Source: Streptomyces lienomycini
GTDB taxonomy: Bacteria; Actinomycetota; Actinomycetes; Streptomycetales; Streptomycetaceae
Assembly (NCBI RefSeq): GCF_027947595.1
Contig: NZ_CP116257.1
Span: forward strand, 4,960,001 to 5,024,000
Direction: 5' to 3'
DNA: 64,000 bases
Position 1 is the stretch's first letter. Every line of letters begins with the position of its first letter. Both the position numbers and the translations under genes were made by a program. Under the pieces are notes generated by a model. That model saw only the letters and a list, made by a program, of their open reading frames with translations. It ran no database searches and was not told the DNA's origin. This document shows positions 1 to 9,238 of this stretch, piece after piece.

Positions 1-1
1 C

Positions 2-691
2 GGTCACCACGTACGGCACCGCAGCGCGTTCGGCGCCCGGCTGGTGGACCAGCCCCTGATGCGCAACGTCCTGGCCGACCTCGCGCTGGAGTCCGAGGCC
101 GCGACCACCCTCACCCTGAGGCTCGCCGGCGCGGCCGACCGTGCCGTGCGCGGGGACGCCGGGGAGGCGGCGTTCCGGCGGATCGCCACCGCGGCCGGCA
201 AGTACTGGGTGACCAAGCGCGGGCCGGCGTTCACCGCGGAGGCCCTGGAGTGCCTGGGCGGCAACGGCTACGTGGAGGAGTCGGGCATGCCGCGCCACTA
301 CCGCGAGGCGCCGCTGCTGTCGATCTGGGAGGGCTCGGGGAACGTCAACGCCCTCGACGTGCTGCGGGCGCTCGGTCGCTCCCCCGCCTGTGCGCACGCC
401 CTCTTCGACGAACTCGCCCTCGCGCGCGGGGCGGACGCCCGGCTGGACGCGGCGGTGGCCCGGCTCCGGACGGGGCTCGGCGAGGCGTCCGAGACCGGTG
501 CCCGCCGGCTGGTGGAGCTGATGGCGCTCACCCTCCAGGCGTCCCTCCTGGTCCGGCACTCCCCGCCCGCCGTCGCCGACGCCTTCTGCGCGACCCGGCT
601 CGGCGGCGACTGGGGACACGCGTTCGGCACCCTGCCGGACACGGCCGACGTCGACGGCATCCTGGCGCGGGCCCTGCCGGGCGAGGGCTGA
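2..691 (+). CDS. Acyl-CoA dehydrogenase, AidB-like, C-terminal part (5' truncated by window)
   Basis: The reading frame is open from base 2, so the gene begins outside the window and only its last 229 codons are here. Visible text such as SAFGARLVDQPLMRNVLADL, the flavin-side loop GGNGYVEESGMPRHYREAP and LSIWEGSGNVNALDVLRAL is typical of the C-terminal helical domain of acyl-CoA dehydrogenases of the AidB group (DNA-alkylation response, isovaleryl-CoA-dehydrogenase-like). The family uses FAD. The physiological substrate of actinobacterial members is not known and cannot be read from this fragment. An internal ATG at base 44 is the first start codon in view but the frame clearly continues upstream of it. 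The following gene is about 200 bp away and probably separately expressed. Confidence 0.85.
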   Translation, partial: GHHVRHRSAFGARLVDQPLMRNVLADLALESEAATTLTLRLAGAADRAVRGDAGEAAFRRIATAAGKYWVTKRGPAFTAEALECLGGNGYVEESGMPRHYREAPLLSIWEGSGNVNALDVLRALGRSPACAHALFDELALARGADARLDAAVARLRTGLGEASETGARRLVELMALTLQASLLVRHSPPAVADAFCATRLGGDWGHAFGTLPDTADVDGILARALPGEG

Positions 692-888
692 GCCGGGCCG
701 GGCGAGAGGCCCCGCCCGGACGCCTCTCCGGCCCCGGCACCACCGCTGCTCACCGCCCGCATCACCACCTGCATCACCGCCCCGACCTGCGGCGATGCCC
801 TTTCCAGAGGTGACTGTCAGTGGGTGGGTGCAGACTGGCCCCTGTCCGAGACGAAGGCGTCGACCAGGACGCCGCGGAGGTGATCGGC

Positions 889-1974
889 ATGGCCGAGGTA
901 CTGCTCGCCGTGGGCACCCGCAAGGGCCTGTTCATCGGGCGCCGGCGGGGTGGCGCCTGGGAGTTCGACGAGAATCCCTACTTCAACGCACAGGCGGTCT
1001 ACTCGGTCGCCCTCGACACCCGCGGCGACACCCCGCGGCTGCTGGCCGGCGGCGACAGCGCGCACTGGGGCCCGTCGGTGTTCCACTCCGACGACCTGGG
1101 CCGGACCTGGACCGAACCGGCCGCCCCCGCCGTCCGGTTCCCCAAGGAGACCGGCGCCTCGCTGGAGCGGGTGTGGCAGCTGCACCCGGCCGCCGCCGAG
1201 CCGGACGTGGTCTACGCGGGCACCGAACCGGCCGCGTTGTACCGCTCGGAGGACCGCGGCGAGAGCTTCGAGCTGGTCCGTCCGCTGTGGGAGCACCCCA
1301 CCCGGTCGAAGTGGGTGCCGGGCGGTGGCGGTGAGGGGCTGCACACCGTCCTCACCGACCGGCGCGACGCGAAGTCGGTGACGGTCGCCGTCTCGACCGC
1401 GGGCGTCTTCCGCACGGCCGACGGCGGCGCGAGCTGGGCCCCGTCCAACTCCGGTGTCTCCGCCGTCTTCCTGCCGGACCCGAACCCGGAGTTCGGTCAG
1501 TGCGTGCACAAGGTCGCACGGGACGCGGCCACACCGGACCGCCTGTACCTCCAGAACCACTGGGGGGTGTACCGCAGCGACGACGCGGGAGCGCACTGGA
1601 CGGACATCGGCGAGGGCCTGCCCTCCACGTTCGGTTTCGCGGTGGCGGCCCACCCGCACCGCGGCGACACGGCGTACGTCTTCCCGATCAACGCCGACGC
1701 CGACCGGGTGCCGGCGGACCACCGGTGCCGGGTCTTCCGCACGGCGGACGCGGGCAAGAGCTGGGAGCCGCTCTCCGCGGGCCTGCCGCAGGAGGACCAC
1801 TACGGCACGGTGCTGCGCGACGCGCTGTCCACGGACGACGCGGAACAGACGGGCGTGTACTTCGGCAACCGCAACGGCGAGGTGTTCGCCTCGGCCGACC
1901 ACGGCGACAGCTGGCGGCAGTTGGCCTCGCACCTGCCGGACGTGCTGTGCGTACGGGCCGCGGTCCTCGCGTGA
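889..1974 (+). CDS. BNR/Asp-box repeat beta-propeller protein (sialidase-like fold)
   Basis: A protein of 361 residues with at least six Asp-box motifs of the form S/T-x-D-x-G-x-x-[41 protein letters not shown] and SADHGDSW, spaced as the blades of a beta-propeller. This matches the WD40/YVTN/BNR-like glycosyl-hydrolase-fold family common in actinobacteria. No signal peptide is visible, so it is probably cytoplasmic. The arginine triad and Tyr/Glu pair that would establish true sialidase activity are not recognised, so an enzymatic role is unproven. The start was placed at ATG 889 because GGAGG lies at 876-880, eight bases upstream. An upstream in-frame GTG at 820 is less well supported. Confidence 0.8.
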   Translation: MAEVLLAVGTRKGLFIGRRRGGAWEFDENPYFNAQAVYSVALDTRGDTPRLLAGGDSAHWGPSVFHSDDLGRTWTEPAAPAVRFPKETGASLERVWQLHPAAAEPDVVYAGTEPAALYRSEDRGESFELVRPLWEHPTRSKWVPGGGGEGLHTVLTDRRDAKSVTVAVSTAGVFRTADGGASWAPSNSGVSAVFLPDPNPEFGQCVHKVARDAATPDRLYLQNHWGVYRSDDAGAHWTDIGEGLPSTFGFAVAAHPHRGDTAYVFPINADADRVPADHRCRVFRTADAGKSWEPLSAGLPQEDHYGTVLRDALSTDDAEQTGVYFGNRNGEVFASADHGDSWRQLASHLPDVLCVRAAVLA

Positions 1975-2044
1975 ACCGGACAGGGGGGACCGGTCTCGGC
2001 CACCGGTTGATCGGCGGCACCCGTACGGCAGTAGGGTGACGCCC

Positions 2045-2722
2045 GTGGCACCACGACCCTTGAACGAAATCGTCGAAGCGGGCTGGGCGACGGCCCTGGA
2101 ACCCGTTGCCGGACAAATCACCTCGATGGGTGAGTTCCTGCGCGCGGAGATCGCCGCCGGACGCACCTACCTCCCGGCCGGGGCCAACGTCCTGCGGGCC
2201 TTCCAGCAACCCTTCGACGACGTCCGGGTCCTGATCGTCGGACAGGACCCGTACCCGACCCCGGGACACGCGGTGGGGCTGTCGTTCTCCGTCGCCCCCG
2301 AGGTACGTCCGCTGCCCGGCAGCCTCCTCAACATCTTCCGGGAGCTGAACACCGACCTGAACCTTCCGCAGCCCTCCAGCGGGGACCTGACGCCCTGGAC
2401 ACAGCAGGGCGTGCTGCTGCTCAACCGGGCGCTCACCACGGCCCCGCGCAAACCCGCCGCACACCGCGGCAAGGGCTGGGAGGAGGTCACCGAACAGGCG
2501 ATCCGGGCGCTCGCGGCGCGCGGCAAGCCGATGGTGTCCATCCTCTGGGGCCGTGACGCCCGCAATCTGCGGCCGCTGCTCGGCGACCTGCCGTCCGTGG
2601 AGTCCGCGCACCCGTCGCCGATGTCGGCCGACCGGGGATTCTTCGGCTCCCGCCCGTTCAGCCGGGCCAACGACCTGCTGATGCGACTGGGAGGTCAGCC
2701 GGTCGACTGGCGGCTGCCGTGA
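2045..2722 (+). CDS. ung: Uracil-DNA glycosylase, family 1
   Basis: A protein of 225 residues that removes uracil from DNA to start base-excision repair. It carries the family 1 water-activating motif GQDPYPTPG (catalytic Asp near residue 68) and the C-terminal DNA-intercalation loop [21 protein letters not shown], both diagnostic. The length is normal for bacterial Ung. The start is taken as GTG 2045 (reading [11 protein letters not shown]), which removes an unrelated upstream extension of the same frame. A GTG at 2036 is possible. The stop overlaps the start of the following sugar-kinase gene by four bases (GTGA), suggesting translational coupling. Confidence 0.95.
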   Translation: MAPRPLNEIVEAGWATALEPVAGQITSMGEFLRAEIAAGRTYLPAGANVLRAFQQPFDDVRVLIVGQDPYPTPGHAVGLSFSVAPEVRPLPGSLLNIFRELNTDLNLPQPSSGDLTPWTQQGVLLLNRALTTAPRKPAAHRGKGWEEVTEQAIRALAARGKPMVSILWGRDARNLRPLLGDLPSVESAHPSPMSADRGFFGSRPFSRANDLLMRLGGQPVDWRLP

Positions 2723-3717
2723 GCACCGGCTTCCTGGCCGTGGACTCGGGCGGCTCGGGGCTGCGCGCCGTCGTCGGCACCACCGACGGCGACGGGCACG
2801 GCCCGCTCGCCCGGCGTGACTCCCCAGAGCCCGTCCGCACCGGTCCGCGCGGGATCGACCCCGGGCACCTCATGGGGCAACTGCTGCCCATGGCCAGGGC
2901 CTTGAGCGACGAGACCGGCGTGACCGGGTTCGGCACGGTCGTCGTGGGTGCTGCCGGGCTGGCCACGCTGGGCGACGCCCTGCGCGCCGAACTGCCGGGT
3001 GCGCTGGCCCGGGAGCTGGGCGTGCGCACGGTCGCGCTGGCCGCCGACGCCGTGACCGCGTACGTGGGCGCCCTCGGTCCGCGGGCCGGCGCGGTGGTGG
3101 CCGCCGGCACCGGTCTGATCGCCGTCGGCACCGACCTCACCCGCTGGCGCCGGGCGGACGGTTGGGGCCATCTGCTGGGCGACTGCGGCAGCGGCGCCTG
3201 GATCGGGCGGGCCGGTCTCGAGGCGGCGCTGCGCCGCCACGACGGACGGGAGGGCGGCTCGGCGCCGCTGCTGGCCCGGGCCGAGGAGCGCTTCGGCCCG
3301 GCGGCGGGGCTGCCCGGGCAGGTCTATCCGCGTGCGGACCGTCCCGCCGTCCTCGGCTCCTTCGCGCCGGAGGTGGCCGCCTGCGCGGCCGACGACCCCG
3401 TCGCCGCGGGGATCCTGCGCGCCGCCGCCCGGCACCTGGCCGACTCGGCCGCGGCGGTCTGCCCGGCCGGCGGCGAGCCGCGCGTCGCGGTCACCGGCGG
3501 GCTGCTGCGGATGGGCGATCCGCTCCTCGTGCCGCTGAGCGAGGAGTTGGCGAAGCGACTGCCGCGGGCGCGGTGGACGGTCGCGGAGGGTGGTCCCTTG
3601 GACGGCGCGGTCCGGATCGCGACCGGTCTGGCGACCGGCTCGCTCGCCCTTCCGAGTGACGAGAGGATGCTGTGGGTGACGACCGTGCCGGGTGGCCCCG
3701 GACCGGTCGGACCGTGA
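2719..3717 (+). CDS. BadF/BadG-type ATPase, probable N-acetylglucosamine (amino-sugar) kinase
   Basis: A protein of 332 residues of the ASKHA (actin/hexokinase) fold. It begins with a phosphate-1 loop, [15 protein letters not shown], and has [14 protein letters not shown] (phosphate 2) and [16 protein letters not shown], the arrangement seen in BadF/BadG/BcrA/BcrD ATPases and eukaryotic-type GlcNAc kinases. In actinobacteria such proteins are usually annotated as N-acetylglucosamine kinases. The substrate here is inferred from the family only. Translation probably couples to ung through the GTGA overlap (start GTG 2719). No other amino-sugar gene is adjacent, so pathway context does not help. 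Confidence 0.78.
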   Translation: MSTGFLAVDSGGSGLRAVVGTTDGDGHGPLARRDSPEPVRTGPRGIDPGHLMGQLLPMARALSDETGVTGFGTVVVGAAGLATLGDALRAELPGALARELGVRTVALAADAVTAYVGALGPRAGAVVAAGTGLIAVGTDLTRWRRADGWGHLLGDCGSGAWIGRAGLEAALRRHDGREGGSAPLLARAEERFGPAAGLPGQVYPRADRPAVLGSFAPEVAACAADDPVAAGILRAAARHLADSAAAVCPAGGEPRVAVTGGLLRMGDPLLVPLSEELAKRLPRARWTVAEGGPLDGAVRIATGLATGSLALPSDERMLWVTTVPGGPGPVGP

Positions 3718-3834
3718 TCCGACGGTGAGGTGAATCGTGCCGATGTCGGCCGATCCGTACATCACTCATCAGACAAAACCGGACGGATACCGCTCAGCCG
3801 CACCCTCCCCGAACAGGGAAACCCCGGAAACCAG

Positions 3835-3848
3835 TAACATGCGGCGCC
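3835..3848 (+). promoter_or_regulatory. Possible -10 element giving a leaderless transcript
   Basis: TAACAT at 3835-3840 matches the actinobacterial -10 pattern TANNNT and ends nine bases before the ATG at 3849. No Shine-Dalgarno-like purine run precedes that ATG. A transcript starting 7-9 bases after the hexamer would begin at or next to the start codon. No good -35 hexamer is visible, so this remains a guess. Confidence 0.3.
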
Positions 3849-4772
3849 ATGAGCTCCCCCACTGGGCCCGCGTCCGGCCTGCCTGTACGAATGCCGCGCC
3901 CCCGCCAGCCCGGACGGCACCGCCGTCCCGAACCCCTGGTGGCTCCCGAGGGCGCGCCGGCGCTTGTCCTCGCGGTGCCGGGGACGCCCAGTAGCGCCAC
4001 CCGGGGCCTCGCCGACGAGGTCATCAGCATCGCCCGTTCCGAGCTGCCCGGGCTCGACGCCCGGATCGGCCACCTCGACGGGGACGACACCGAGTTCCTG
4101 TCACTGTCGACGGTGCTCGCGCACGCGGCGGAGGAGCGCACCGCCCGCTTCGAGCAGGCGCGCGCCGCCGGCCTGGACGTGAAGGAGCCCGAGGGCCCCG
4201 TCGCCGTCGTCGTGCCGCTGCTGGCCGGGCCGGACAACGCGCTGCTGCGCCGGATCCGGCAGGCCGTGATGGACAGCAGGATCGCGGCCGAGCTGACCGA
4301 CGTGCTCGGGCCGCACCCGCTGCTGGCCGAGGCGCTGCACGTGCGGCTCTCCGAGGCCGGTCTGGCCCGTGCCGACCGCGCCCGGCTGTTCACCGTTGCG
4401 ACCGCCGCGGACGGCATCATCCTGGCCTCCGTGGGTGGCGACGAGGCCGTCCAGGCGGCCGGGATCACCGGCATGCTGCTCGCCGCGCGCCTCGCCGTGC
4501 CGGTGATCGCGGCGGCGCTGGACGAGGAGGGCTCGATCGCGTCCGTGGCCGAGCAGCTGCGGTCCTCGGGCTCCCAGCAGCTGGCGCTCGCACCGTATCT
4601 GGTCGGCCCGGAGATCGAGGCGTCCGTGCTGGAGGAGGCGGCCAAGGAGGCGGGCTGCTCCACCGCCGAGCCCCTCGGCCCGTACCCGGCGATCGGCAAG
4701 CTGGCGCTGGCCAAGTACACGACGGCGCTCGGCATCTCGCCCCAGCAGGCGCAGGGGGCGCCGGTTCAGTGA
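3849..4772 (+). CDS. CbiX/SirB-like sirohydrochlorin chelatase family protein
   Basis: A protein of 307 residues. After a basic, Pro-rich N-terminal stretch of about 35 residues it contains two repeats of a class II chelatase fold. The first opens with ALVLAVPGTPSSATRGLADEV and includes VVVPLLAGPDNALLRRI; the second includes LFTVATAADGIILASVGGDEA and LALAPYLVGPEIEASVLEEA. This resembles actinobacterial proteins annotated as sirohydrochlorin chelatases, which insert metal into a tetrapyrrole. The histidine ligands expected of an active CbiX (LLAHGS, HG) are not obvious, and the first loop reads AVPGTP instead. It may therefore be a degenerate or repurposed chelatase. It is followed by a strong hairpin terminator at 4817-4852. 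Confidence 0.6.
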   Translation: MSSPTGPASGLPVRMPRPRQPGRHRRPEPLVAPEGAPALVLAVPGTPSSATRGLADEVISIARSELPGLDARIGHLDGDDTEFLSLSTVLAHAAEERTARFEQARAAGLDVKEPEGPVAVVVPLLAGPDNALLRRIRQAVMDSRIAAELTDVLGPHPLLAEALHVRLSEAGLARADRARLFTVATAADGIILASVGGDEAVQAAGITGMLLAARLAVPVIAAALDEEGSIASVAEQLRSSGSQQLALAPYLVGPEIEASVLEEAAKEAGCSTAEPLGPYPAIGKLALAKYTTALGISPQQAQGAPVQ

Positions 4773-4816
4773 CGTGGGCGCAGCGCGTGCCTGTGCGCGT
4801 GCGCCGCTAGACGTGC

Positions 4817-4852
4817 GAAGGGGCCCGCTCCCGGTCAGGAGCGGGCCCCTTC
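4817..4852 (+). terminator. Strong hairpin terminator, 15-bp perfect stem
   Basis: The left arm at 4817-4831 is fully complementary to the right arm at 4838-4852 (arm sequence GAAGGGGCCCGCTCC), with a six-base loop CGGTCA. It lies 45 bases after the stop of the chelatase-like gene and before the convergent lactonase gene. It has only a short T run on either side, as usual for high-GC actinobacteria. It probably serves both directions. Confidence 0.85.
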
Positions 4853-4970
4853 GGCGTCGCGCCCCCTCCTCGGGGGACGCGGCGCCGGGCTCCGGAGGGT
4901 GCCGGGGCGCCCGCCCGTGCCGCCCCGCTCCCAGACCGTTGAGACACGGGGTCGGCACGACCGCCCGCGG

Positions 4971-6011
4971 CTATGCGGGGGCGAGGACCACGCAGGAGGC
5001 TGCCGGGACCGACAGGGAACCCGTGCGCCGGGGGATGCCGGTGGCCGGGTCGAGGGCGAACCAGGTGACGTCTCCGGAGCGTTCGTTGGCCGCGTACAGG
5101 ACGCCGTCCGAGACGGTGATCTCGCGGGGCCAGTGCCCGCCGCAGGGCACGGTGGCGGACAGCCGCAGCCCGTCCGGCTCGACGGAGAACACGGACAGGA
5201 CGTCCTCGCCGCGGGTCGCGGTCCACACGAAGCGGCCGTCGGGCGAGACGGCGATGCCGGACGGGTAGGCGTCGCCCGCCGGAGCCTGCGGCAGCACCGG
5301 TACCTCGGTGTGGGGCTTGAGCACGCCCTCGGCGGCGTCCCAGTGGCAGACGGTCACGGTGGGCGCCAGTTCGTTGGCGATGTAGGCGCGGGAACCGTCG
5401 GGGTGGAAGGCGAGGTGCCGGGGGCCCGACCCGGGGCGCAGCGCGATCTCGCGGTGCACGGCCGGGACACCGTCGGCCAGGGTGCAGACCCGCACCGAGT
5501 CGGTGCCGAGGTCGACGCTGACGGCCCACCGCCCGCTGGGGTCGGGACGCACCTGGTGGGCGTGCGGTCCCTGCTGCCGCTGGGCGTGCGGGCCGGAGCC
5601 GGTGTGCCGCAGGACGCCGGACGCGGACCGGGCGAGGGTGCCGTCGGCGCGCACCGGCACGGCGGTGACGGTGCCGGAGCCGTAGTTGGCGGTCAGCACG
5701 TGCCCGGCGTACAGGCTGAGGTGGGTCGGGCCGTCGCCCCCGACGGGCACCGGCCGCCCGGTGGGCTCGGGTTTGTCCCCGCTCACGCGGTAGGCGGCCA
5801 CCGCGCCCTCGGCCGTCTCGCTGACGGCGTACAGCGTGTCGCCGTCGGGGGCGAGGGCCAGGTAGGAGGGGTCCGCGAGGCGGTCCGTGCCGCTCACGAC
5901 CGTGAGGGCGCCGCTGCCGGGGTCGACGGTCGCCGTGAGGATCCCTGGGCCGCCGGCCGCCGTGAACGACCCGATGTATGCCCGCCGCTGCCGCCTGCCG
6001 CCGTCCGTCAC
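4971..6011 (-). CDS. Lactonase family protein (7-bladed propeller, 6-phosphogluconolactonase-like)
   Basis: A protein of 346 residues in the YbhE/Pgl lactonase family, recognised by AYIGSFTAAGGPGI, LADPSYLALAPDGDTLYAVSE, GPTHLSLYAGHVLTANYGSG, GSGPRHLAFHPDGSRAYIANE and the closing HWPREITVSDGVLYAANERSG. Members hydrolyse sugar lactones, classically 6-phosphogluconolactone, but many act on unknown lactones. There is no signal peptide with the chosen start. The frame extends upstream to 6086. I chose GTG 6011 because GAGAGGGG precedes it at the right distance and the family similarity begins just after it (RRAYIGSF). It stands alone on the minus strand. Confidence 0.85.
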   Translation of the reverse strand: MTDGGRRQRRAYIGSFTAAGGPGILTATVDPGSGALTVVSGTDRLADPSYLALAPDGDTLYAVSETAEGAVAAYRVSGDKPEPTGRPVPVGGDGPTHLSLYAGHVLTANYGSGTVTAVPVRADGTLARSASGVLRHTGSGPHAQRQQGPHAHQVRPDPSGRWAVSVDLGTDSVRVCTLADGVPAVHREIALRPGSGPRHLAFHPDGSRAYIANELAPTVTVCHWDAAEGVLKPHTEVPVLPQAPAGDAYPSGIAVSPDGRFVWTATRGEDVLSVFSVEPDGLRLSATVPCGGHWPREITVSDGVLYAANERSGDVTWFALDPATGIPRRTGSLSVPAASCVVLAPA

Positions 6012-6176
6012 CGCTGCCCCTCTCGTCCCGCTTCGTCCTGCCCGCTTCGTACGGCCGTCGCGTCCTGCCGCCTCGGTGGGCGTCACGTCGAGTGCCGACC
6101 CGATCGTCCGCCCCGCAGCGACGGTAGCAGTCGATCACCTGCGGTCTAGACCAAACGGGTGCCGCGGGGCGGGATG

Positions 6177-7703
6177 TCAGGCGCCGGCCAGTCGGGAGGC
6201 CGAGGACGGGCGCAGGGGTGCGGCGAGTTCGGCGAGGGCGTGCTCCAGGCCATGCAGGTGGGCCAACGCGGGTTCGGCGGCGCGCGGGCCGCCCCCGCGC
6301 GCGACGGGGGTACCTCCCGCTCGGGCGAAGCCGGGAGCGGGGGAGGCGCCACCACCGGTGAGTGCCTCGACCGCGGTCTCGACACGCCAGCAGGCGGCGG
6401 CCAGCCGCGCGTCGTGCGAGGCCTCGGGGTCGGCGGCGACGGCGACCAGTCCGCGGATCTCCCGGGCGCAGTCGTCGAGCAGGGCGAGGACCCGCCGGGC
6501 ACGCCGCCTGCGGCCGTACACCGGACTCAGCGGGTGCACGAGCGGGGCGACCGACTGCCGTACCCGGCCGAGCAGCTGCTCCAGTTCGGCCACGCGCGGG
6601 GCCGGGTCGGCGCCCTCGGTCCCGGCGAGGCGGGCGGCGGCCTCGGCCGTGCAGGCGTGCACGCAGCGCAGGGCGCGCTGGATCCAGGCGTCGGTGACGG
6701 CGTGCGTGGTGACGGGCAGGACGAGGAGCACGGCGAGTGCGGCGCCGAGCGCGCCCACGCCGGTCTCGGCGAGCCGCAGGGCGAGCAGGCCGGGGCTGAG
6801 GACGCCGAGGAGCCCGTAGAGCAGCTCGGCGAGCAGGGTGACGCAGAGCATCATCCAGGTGTAGGAGACCGCGGCGGTGTAGAAGATGCCGAAGACGCAG
6901 GCGGCGGCGAGCACGGCGGTGGGAACCGGCGCCCCGGCCACCGGGACGGCGATCAGGAGGCCCAGGCCGATGCCGACGACCGTGCCGAGGACCCGGCGGA
7001 AGCCGCGTACCAGGGTCTCACCGCGCGAGGTGGTGTTGACGAACACCCACCAGGTGGCGCCGACGGCCCAGTACCAGCGGTCGCCGGACACCAGCTGACC
7101 CGCTACCAGGGCGAAACCGGCGCCCGCGGTGGCCTGCACGGCCTGGCGGGTGGTGATGCGGGCGAGCCCGGTCCCGGCGGCCGGTGCGGGGGCGGCGGGC
7201 GCGGTCCTGCGGCGCTCGTAGCACCACAGGCCGAAGCGCACCGCCGCGGCGGCGGCCAGGGACAGCAGGACGGCGGCGAACATCTCGGGCAGCCGGCCCG
7301 TGGTCGCGTGCAGGAACTGGGCGATGAAGAAGGTCATGAAGGCGAACACACCGAGGCTGTGGCCGCGCGGGCCCCAGCGTCGCGCGTACACGCCCGCGCC
7401 GACGACGGCGAGGAAGGTGAGATCGCGGGCCACGGGGTGGCCGTGCAGCGCGGCTGCGGCGGTGAGCACGGGCAGCCCGGCGACCGGCAGCAGCGCGGTG
7501 GTGACGGCCTGGCCCCGCACGGTGGCGTCGGTCACGGTGAACAGCGCGAGCAGGGCGGCGAGCCCGCCGATGATCGCGCCGATCAGGGAGGTGCCGGCCA
7601 GCCCGCACACCACCACGGCCAGCCCGATGCCGAGGACGGCCCGTGCGGCGAACCGCAGCCGGGACCGTCCCGGGTCCGGGCTCACGAACACCTTCTTCAG
7701 CAC
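6177..7703 (-). CDS. FUSC-family inner-membrane exporter (aromatic acid/fusaric acid type)
   Basis: About 508 residues with two blocks of membrane helices. The first (RFAARAVLGIGLAVVV through FAFMTFFIAQFLHATTG and LLSLAAAAAVRFGL) and the second (WYWAVGATWWVFVN, VLGTVVGIGLGLLIAVPVAG, VLAAACVFGIFY) are each followed by a soluble segment rich in Arg and Ala. This is the FUSC/YccS layout linked to efflux of fusaric or aromatic carboxylic acids. The true substrate is unknown. GTG 7703 is preferred because AGGGGG precedes it; GTG 7721 is the alternative. The gene is divergent from an Lrp-type regulator, so ligand-responsive control of efflux is a reasonable inference. Confidence 0.8.
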   Translation of the reverse strand: MLKKVFVSPDPGRSRLRFAARAVLGIGLAVVVCGLAGTSLIGAIIGGLAALLALFTVTDATVRGQAVTTALLPVAGLPVLTAAAALHGHPVARDLTFLAVVGAGVYARRWGPRGHSLGVFAFMTFFIAQFLHATTGRLPEMFAAVLLSLAAAAAVRFGLWCYERRRTAPAAPAPAAGTGLARITTRQAVQATAGAGFALVAGQLVSGDRWYWAVGATWWVFVNTTSRGETLVRGFRRVLGTVVGIGLGLLIAVPVAGAPVPTAVLAAACVFGIFYTAAVSYTWMMLCVTLLAELLYGLLGVLSPGLLALRLAETGVGALGAALAVLLVLPVTTHAVTDAWIQRALRCVHACTAEAAARLAGTEGADPAPRVAELEQLLGRVRQSVAPLVHPLSPVYGRRRRARRVLALLDDCAREIRGLVAVAADPEASHDARLAAACWRVETAVEALTGGGASPAPGFARAGGTPVARGGGPRAAEPALAHLHGLEHALAELAAPLRPSSASRLAGA

Positions 7704-7844
7704 GGATGACCGCCCCCTCACTCACTCACGCCCACGGGTCCGTAAGTCGCCGCACGCAAAAGGCGCCGCGGGGTCCGCAGCGCCATCGACACGTCTATAG
7801 GAGCATCTCTGCCACCAGTGGCTCAACCGAGCGATGACAGAGTG

Positions 7845-7898
7845 GGCCATTGGTACAGTGATCACGGCATTCACCTGGCCACCGACGAGCCAATGGCC
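7845..7898. promoter_or_regulatory. Inverted repeat between FUSC exporter and Lrp regulator
   Basis: GGCCATTGG at 7845-7853 is the exact reverse complement of CCAATGGCC at 7890-7898, a 9-bp perfect inverted repeat with a 36-bp spacer. Just after the left arm is the 8-bp palindrome GTGATCAC (7858-7865). The element lies 24 bp upstream of the Lrp start in a 218-bp divergent region. Lrp/AsnC proteins bind arrays of weak palindromes, so this is a candidate autoregulatory site. Confidence 0.4.
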
Positions 7899-7921
7899 GA
7901 CGAGAGGGGACCGTACCCGCG

Positions 7922-8398
7922 ATGGCCGTCGACGAACTCGACACCCGCATCCTGCGGCTGCTGCTCCAACAGCCGGGCACCAGCGTGCGCGAGTACGCCC
8001 GCCTCCTGGGGGTCGCCCGCGGCACCGTGCAGGCCCGGCTGGACCGCCTGGAGCGCGACGGTGTGATCACCGGTACCGCTCCCTCCCTCTCCCCCGCCGC
8101 GCTGGGGCACCCGGTACTCGCCTTCGTGCACATCGAGGTCACCCAGGGCCACCTGGACGAGGTGGGCGAGGCGCTGGCGGCCGTGCCGGAGATCGTCGAG
8201 GCGTTCTCCATCACCGGTGGCGGGGACCTGCTGACCCGGGTCGTGGCCCGCGACAACGCCCACCTGGAGGACGTGGTGCAGAAGCTGATCAGCCTGCCCG
8301 GGGTGGTCCGCACCCGCAGCGAGGTGGCGCTGCGCGAGCGGGTGCCGCACCGGCTGCTCCCCCTCGTGGAGTCGATCGGGCGCACGGCGCGGAAGTGA
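7922..8398 (+). CDS. Lrp/AsnC-family transcriptional regulator
   Basis: A protein of 158 residues with the standard two-domain plan. An N-terminal helix-turn-helix reads VDELDTRILRLLLQQPGTSV, then VREYARLLGVARGTVQARLDRLERDGVI. The C-terminal RAM ligand-binding domain contains AFVHIEVTQGHLDEVGEAL, EIVEAFSITGGGDLLTRVVA and LPGVVRTRSEVAL. Such proteins form octamers and respond to amino acids or related small molecules. The divergent FUSC exporter suggests that the pair forms an efflux response unit. The start ATG 7922 fits the domain boundary. The next gene follows after only 29 bases and may be co-transcribed. Confidence 0.93.
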   Translation: MAVDELDTRILRLLLQQPGTSVREYARLLGVARGTVQARLDRLERDGVITGTAPSLSPAALGHPVLAFVHIEVTQGHLDEVGEALAAVPEIVEAFSITGGGDLLTRVVARDNAHLEDVVQKLISLPGVVRTRSEVALRERVPHRLLPLVESIGRTARK

Positions 8399-8427
8399 CC
8401 CCCGAGTCCCTTGGCATGCTGGACCCC

Positions 8428-9123
8428 ATGAGCACGCTCAACGGCATCTCGGTCATCTTCGATCTCGACGGAACGCTCGTGGACAGCGAGCCGAACTACT
8501 ACGAGGCGGGCCGGCGGACCCTCGCCGAGTACGGGGTCCCTGACTTCACCTGGGCCGACCACGAGGCGTACGTGGGCATCAGCACCCGGGAGACGGTGGC
8601 CGACTGGAGGCGGCGGTACGGCCTGCGGGCCCCGGTGGAGGAGCTGCTCGCCGTCAAGAACCGGCACTATCTGGACCTGGCCCGCACCTCGGCCCGCGCC
8701 TACCCCGAGATGCGGAGCTTCGTCGAGCTGCTGGCGGGCGAGGGCGTGCCGATGGCGGTGGCCTCGGGCTCGTCGCCCGAGGCGATCGACACGATCCTCG
8801 CCCGCACCGGCCTCGACGCGCACCTGCGCACCGTCGTCTCGGCCGACGAGGTGGCAGAGGGCAAGCCCGCTCCGGACGTCTTCCTGGAGGCGGCCCGCCG
8901 GCTGGGGGCGGACCCGGCCCGCTGCGTGGTCCTGGAGGACGCCGCTCCCGGTGCCGCCGCCGCGCACGCGGCCGGGATGCGCTGCATCGCGATCCCGTAC
9001 GTCGCGGAGCAGGCCGACGCCCCGGAGTTCGCCACCGCGGGGCTCCTCCTGCGTGGGGGCCAGGAGGAGTTCACCGCGCGGAGGGCGCACGACTGGCTGG
9101 TGCGGGAGACACGGGCCGCCTGA
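8428..9123 (+). CDS. HAD-superfamily hydrolase (beta-phosphoglucomutase/phosphatase-like)
   Basis: A protein of 231 residues with all haloacid dehalogenase motifs: motif I VIFDLDGTLVDSE (nucleophile Asp near residue 11 and acid/base Asp two residues later), motif II VASGSS, motif III Lys in EGKPAPDVF, and motif IV VLEDAAPGAAAAHAAGM. A helical cap lies between motifs I and II, so it is a subfamily IA phosphatase or phosphoglucomutase-like enzyme. The substrate cannot be inferred. ATG 8428 was chosen; an in-frame ATG at 8416 would add four residues. It closely follows the Lrp gene and may be in the same transcript. Confidence 0.88.
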   Translation: MSTLNGISVIFDLDGTLVDSEPNYYEAGRRTLAEYGVPDFTWADHEAYVGISTRETVADWRRRYGLRAPVEELLAVKNRHYLDLARTSARAYPEMRSFVELLAGEGVPMAVASGSSPEAIDTILARTGLDAHLRTVVSADEVAEGKPAPDVFLEAARRLGADPARCVVLEDAAPGAAAAHAAGMRCIAIPYVAEQADAPEFATAGLLLRGGQEEFTARRAHDWLVRETRAA

Positions 9124-9238
9124 CCCGGCCGGTCGGTGCCGGCCGACGACACCAAGTCTTTACCCGGGGAGGTGATCAGGGCGCCGCCCGTGTCCGTACC
9201 TCCTGGTGTCCGAGCCTGTCCGCGCCCCAGGAGGCACG

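Noticed and set aside
1454..2044. N-terminal extension of uracil-DNA glycosylase
   Set aside because: It is an Arg/Thr-rich shadow overlapping the BNR gene in another frame; Ung similarity begins at GTG 2045.
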